NCBI GenBank assembly: GCA_017425305.1
Contig: JAFOOW010000157.1
Location: 1-6,263, forward strand
Reading direction: 5' to 3'
From: Peptostreptococcaceae bacterium
GTDB taxonomy: Bacteria > Bacillota > Clostridia > Peptostreptococcales > Peptostreptococcaceae
Length of the DNA stretch: 6,263 bases
Below, one piece after another: positions 5,504 to 6,263 of this stretch (the first letter of the stretch is position 1; each line of letters opens with the position of its first letter). The translations under genes and the position numbers were made by a program. The notes under the pieces were generated by a model, which was not told the origin of the DNA, did not search any database, and worked only from the letters and a program-made list of their open reading frames with translations.

Positions 5504-6263
5504 TTAGCACATTTTTCCGTGGAATGTTCTGTTTATAACGTCTAATTGTTGTTCCTTAGTTAACTTGATGAAGTTTACAGCGTATCCTGAAACTCTTATA
5601 GTTAATTGAGGATATTTTTCTGGATGTTCCATAGCATCTTCTAAAGTAGCTCTATCGAATACGTTAACGTTTAAGTGATGAGCTCCATCTCCGAAGTATC
5701 CATCCATCATGCAAGAAAGATTTCTAACTCTTTCACTCATATCTTTTCCTAAAGCACCAGGTACTATAGAGAAAGTATTAGATATACCATCTTGAGCATG
5801 CTCGTAAGGTAACTTAGCAACTGATGCTAATGAAGCTAAAGCACCACTATTATCTCTTCCGTGCATTGGGTTAGCACCAGGAGCGAATGGAGCACCAGCT
5901 CTTCTACCACATGGTGTGTTACCAGTTTTCTTACCGTAAACAACGTTTGAAGTTATTGTTAATACAGATTGAGTATGGTAAGAATTTCTGTAAGTTTTGT
6001 TCTTTCTTATTTTGTTCATCATAGATTCAACTAAGTATACAGCTATATCATCAACTCTATCATCGTTGTTTCCGTATTTTGGATAGTCTCCTTCTATTTC
6101 GAAGTCAACAGCTACACCAGCTTCATTTCTTATAGTCTTAACTTTAGCATATTTTATAGCAGATAATGAGTCAGCAGCAACTGATAAACCAGCTATACCA
6201 CAAGCCATAGTTCTGAATACATCTCTATCATGTAAAGCCATTTCTAATGCTTCATAAGAATAC
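5504..6263 (-). CDS. pflB: Pyruvate formate-lyase (formate acetyltransferase), C-terminal third (partial)
   Basis: PflB converts pyruvate and CoA to formate and acetyl-CoA with a glycyl radical. Only about 252 residues of an expected 740-760 are present; the frame is open to the right edge, reading YSYEAL before the internal methionine at 6241, which is not the start. Sequence is close to genuine PflB throughout: [28 protein letters not shown] (split here only by the length limit), [38 protein letters not shown] and [17 protein letters not shown]. The glycyl-radical motif RVSGYAV has its glycine encoded at 5585-5587, 27 residues from the C-terminus. The catalytic Cys-Cys pair is outside the window. 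Codons are more C-ending (AAC, TTC) than in the neighbouring genes, which fits high expression. The close match to PflB makes another glycyl-radical enzyme (glycerol/diol dehydratase, HPAD, CutC) unlikely. It ends in its own terminator. Confidence 0.95.
   Translation of the reverse strand, partial: YSYEALEMALHDRDVFRTMACGIAGLSVAADSLSAIKYAKVKTIRNEAGVAVDFEIEGDYPKYGNNDDRVDDIAVYLVESMMNKIRKNKTYRNSYHTQSVLTITSNVVYGKKTGNTPCGRRAGAPFAPGANPMHGRDNSGALASLASVAKLPYEHAQDGISNTFSIVPGALGKDMSERVRNLSCMMDGYFGDGAHHLNVNVFDRATLEDAMEHPEKYPQLTIRVSGYAVNFIKLTKEQQLDVINRTFHGKMC

Noticed and set aside
6239..6241. Methionine codon as the start of a short pflB
   Set aside because: The frame continues upstream with conserved PflB sequence (YSYEAL before the Met) to the window edge, so this is internal.

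Overview
The window reads as chromosomal DNA of a low-GC anaerobic Firmicute. The base composition is strongly AT-rich and codons such as AGA, ATA and TTA dominate. Genes start with AGGTGG-type ribosome sites. The gene set (PcrA-type helicase, cytoplasmic asparaginase, cysteine desulfurase plus rhodanese-less ThiI, pyruvate formate-lyase with its activase) fits Clostridia. I would guess the Peptostreptococcaceae (Clostridioides/Paraclostridium-like), but this is an impression from protein style, not a database match.

Layout. 1-333 (+) is the 3' end of a UvrD/PcrA helicase, closed by a bidirectional terminator. 398-1393 (-) is an L-asparaginase with its own promoter. 1394-2096 has no conventional gene. 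It holds two tandem small-RNA genes on the minus strand (about 1485-1623 and 1730-1845), each with its own sigma-A promoter and intrinsic terminator. It also holds the asparaginase promoter, the nifZ promoter and AT-rich spacer in which I see nothing else. 2097-3248 (+) is a NifS/IscS-type cysteine desulfurase and 3265-4443 (+) is ThiI; they form an operon. A 19-bp perfect hairpin separates thiI from the convergent pflA (4498-5238, -). Then comes about 265 bp with the pflA promoter region and the pflB terminator. The 3' third of pflB (5504 to beyond 6263, -) runs off the right edge.

How the genes work together. The desulfurase and ThiI form a compact sulfur relay for 4-thiouridine in tRNA: the desulfurase supplies persulfide sulfur, and this ThiI lacks the C-terminal rhodanese domain. 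PflA installs the glycyl radical on PflB, which splits pyruvate to formate and acetyl-CoA in anaerobic energy metabolism. The two genes are co-oriented but separated by a terminator, so PflA probably has its own transcript.

The most interesting item is the tandem small-RNA pair. An 83-bp block is repeated with one mismatch and contains the -10 element, a 5' hairpin with a C-rich loop and two more C-rich stretches. It is followed in each copy by two hairpins whose stems differ completely between copies although the fold, and the loop motif AACGGAA, are kept. That is internal evidence of selection on RNA structure. The conserved block also contains an 18-codon reading frame that ends almost exactly where the conservation ends.
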